A DNA stretch of 5,454 bases from the NCBI GenBank assembly GCA_026193155.1, contig JAPHSI010000110.1, positions 1 to 5,454 of the forward strand, given 5' to 3'. The notes beneath the pieces were generated by a model. It was given only the letters and a program-made list of their open reading frames with translations, searched no databases and had not been told where the DNA came from. The translations under genes and the position numbers were made by a program. How positions within the stretch are numbered: the stretch's first letter is position 1; every line of letters starts with the position of its first letter. This DNA comes from Sulfurimonadaceae bacterium (GTDB lineage: Bacteria > Campylobacterota > Campylobacteria > Campylobacterales > Sulfurimonadaceae). Shown here piece after piece: positions 5,109 to 5,454 of the stretch.

Positions 5109-5454
5109 AAATTTAAATGATTTCAGTAAATCACCAACTTTTTCTTTTACTTTCTCCTTTGCTCTGTCTTTAGATTCTGACTTTAACTCTTTTTCATACT
5201 TATTTAAAAGTTTATCCGTTCTTGAAAAATCATCTAAAGAAGCACCTAAAAGTTTTTCTAGTTTAGATATTTCAGAGCTTTTAAGCCCAAGCTTTTTTAA
5301 TTCACTTTGCATTTTTGTATCTATAAGTTTTTTAAGCTTGTCTTTGTATTTTGCCAGTTGTTCTTTTATAGTCTTTTGAAATATATCTCTTAACTTATTA
5401 TCCAAGTCTGATTTAACCATAATATGTGGAGAAGATATTTTTTTGCTTAACTTA
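5106..5454 (-). CDS. C-terminal end of a larger Lys-rich coiled-coil protein, cut by the right edge; AsmA-like possible
   Basis: The frame is open from the stop at 5108-5106 to the window edge, giving at least 115 codons. Upstream of the ATG at 5420 it reads KLSKKISSPHI, continuous in style, and no ribosome site precedes that ATG (CTCCACATATT). The true start is therefore probably outside the window. The text SSPHIMVKSDLDNKL resembles the last beta-strand repeat of AsmA-like or TIGR03545-type envelope proteins (a pattern such as sPxixVxSDLD), which often end in a basic helical tail. The rest is a charged helical tail rich in Lys, Glu and Leu (heptad-like LAKYKDKLKKLIDTKM and later KEKVKEKV). 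No cysteine or membrane segment is seen here. The partial status is well supported. The AsmA link is a weak guess from one short motif. If the ATG at 5420 were real, this would be a free 104-residue coiled-coil protein. Confidence 0.6.
   Translation of the reverse strand, partial: KLSKKISSPHIMVKSDLDNKLRDIFQKTIKEQLAKYKDKLKKLIDTKMQSELKKLGLKSSEISKLEKLLGASLDDFSRTDKLLNKYEKELKSESKDRAKEKVKEKVGDLLKSFKF

Overview
The window is AT-rich and gene-dense, and every supported gene lies on the minus strand. It therefore reads from right to left, from the 5.4 kb end down to base 1. Codon use is AT-biased and the -10 boxes are TATAAT-type in AT-rich surroundings. Together with a TorD-type chaperone, a multi-cluster ferredoxin, a small periplasmic cytochrome c and a nadA-nadC pair, this suggests a Campylobacterota bacterium of the Sulfurimonas/Sulfuricurvum kind. 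That assignment is an inference from gene style, not a search result.

Layout in transcription order. (1) The right edge (5454-5106) holds the C-terminal end of a longer, Lys-rich, coiled-coil protein. Its reading frame stays open to the window edge, so the internal ATG at 5420 is probably not its start. (2) At 5015-4638 is a secreted monoheme class I cytochrome c with its own TATAAT promoter. (3) nadA (TTG start, 4586) and nadC overlap as TAATG and form a two-gene operon for de novo NAD synthesis: iminoaspartate plus dihydroxyacetone phosphate gives quinolinate, then nicotinate mononucleotide. A TATAAT box lies just upstream of nadA. (4) An 85-base gap holds two inverted repeats and a possible promoter. 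(5) A tight second operon runs off the left edge: a TorD/DmsD-like chaperone, a 25-cysteine polyferredoxin, a shikimate-dehydrogenase-like protein that has lost its catalytic and nucleotide-binding residues, and the start of an acidic protein of unknown function.

The last operon is the notable part. A TorD chaperone next to this kind of ferredoxin is the usual surrounding of a molybdenum- or tungsten-dependent oxidoreductase, most likely a formate dehydrogenase, whose structural genes would lie beyond base 1. The AroE-like protein looks like an enzyme fold recruited to a non-enzymatic or altered role in that maturation module. The ferredoxin carries an internal twin-arginine-like SRRDFFR motif, reminiscent of NapF. 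These two proteins are the best candidates in the window for undescribed biology. No mobile element, CRISPR array, tRNA or rRNA was seen, and no gene-free stretch exceeds about 90 bases.
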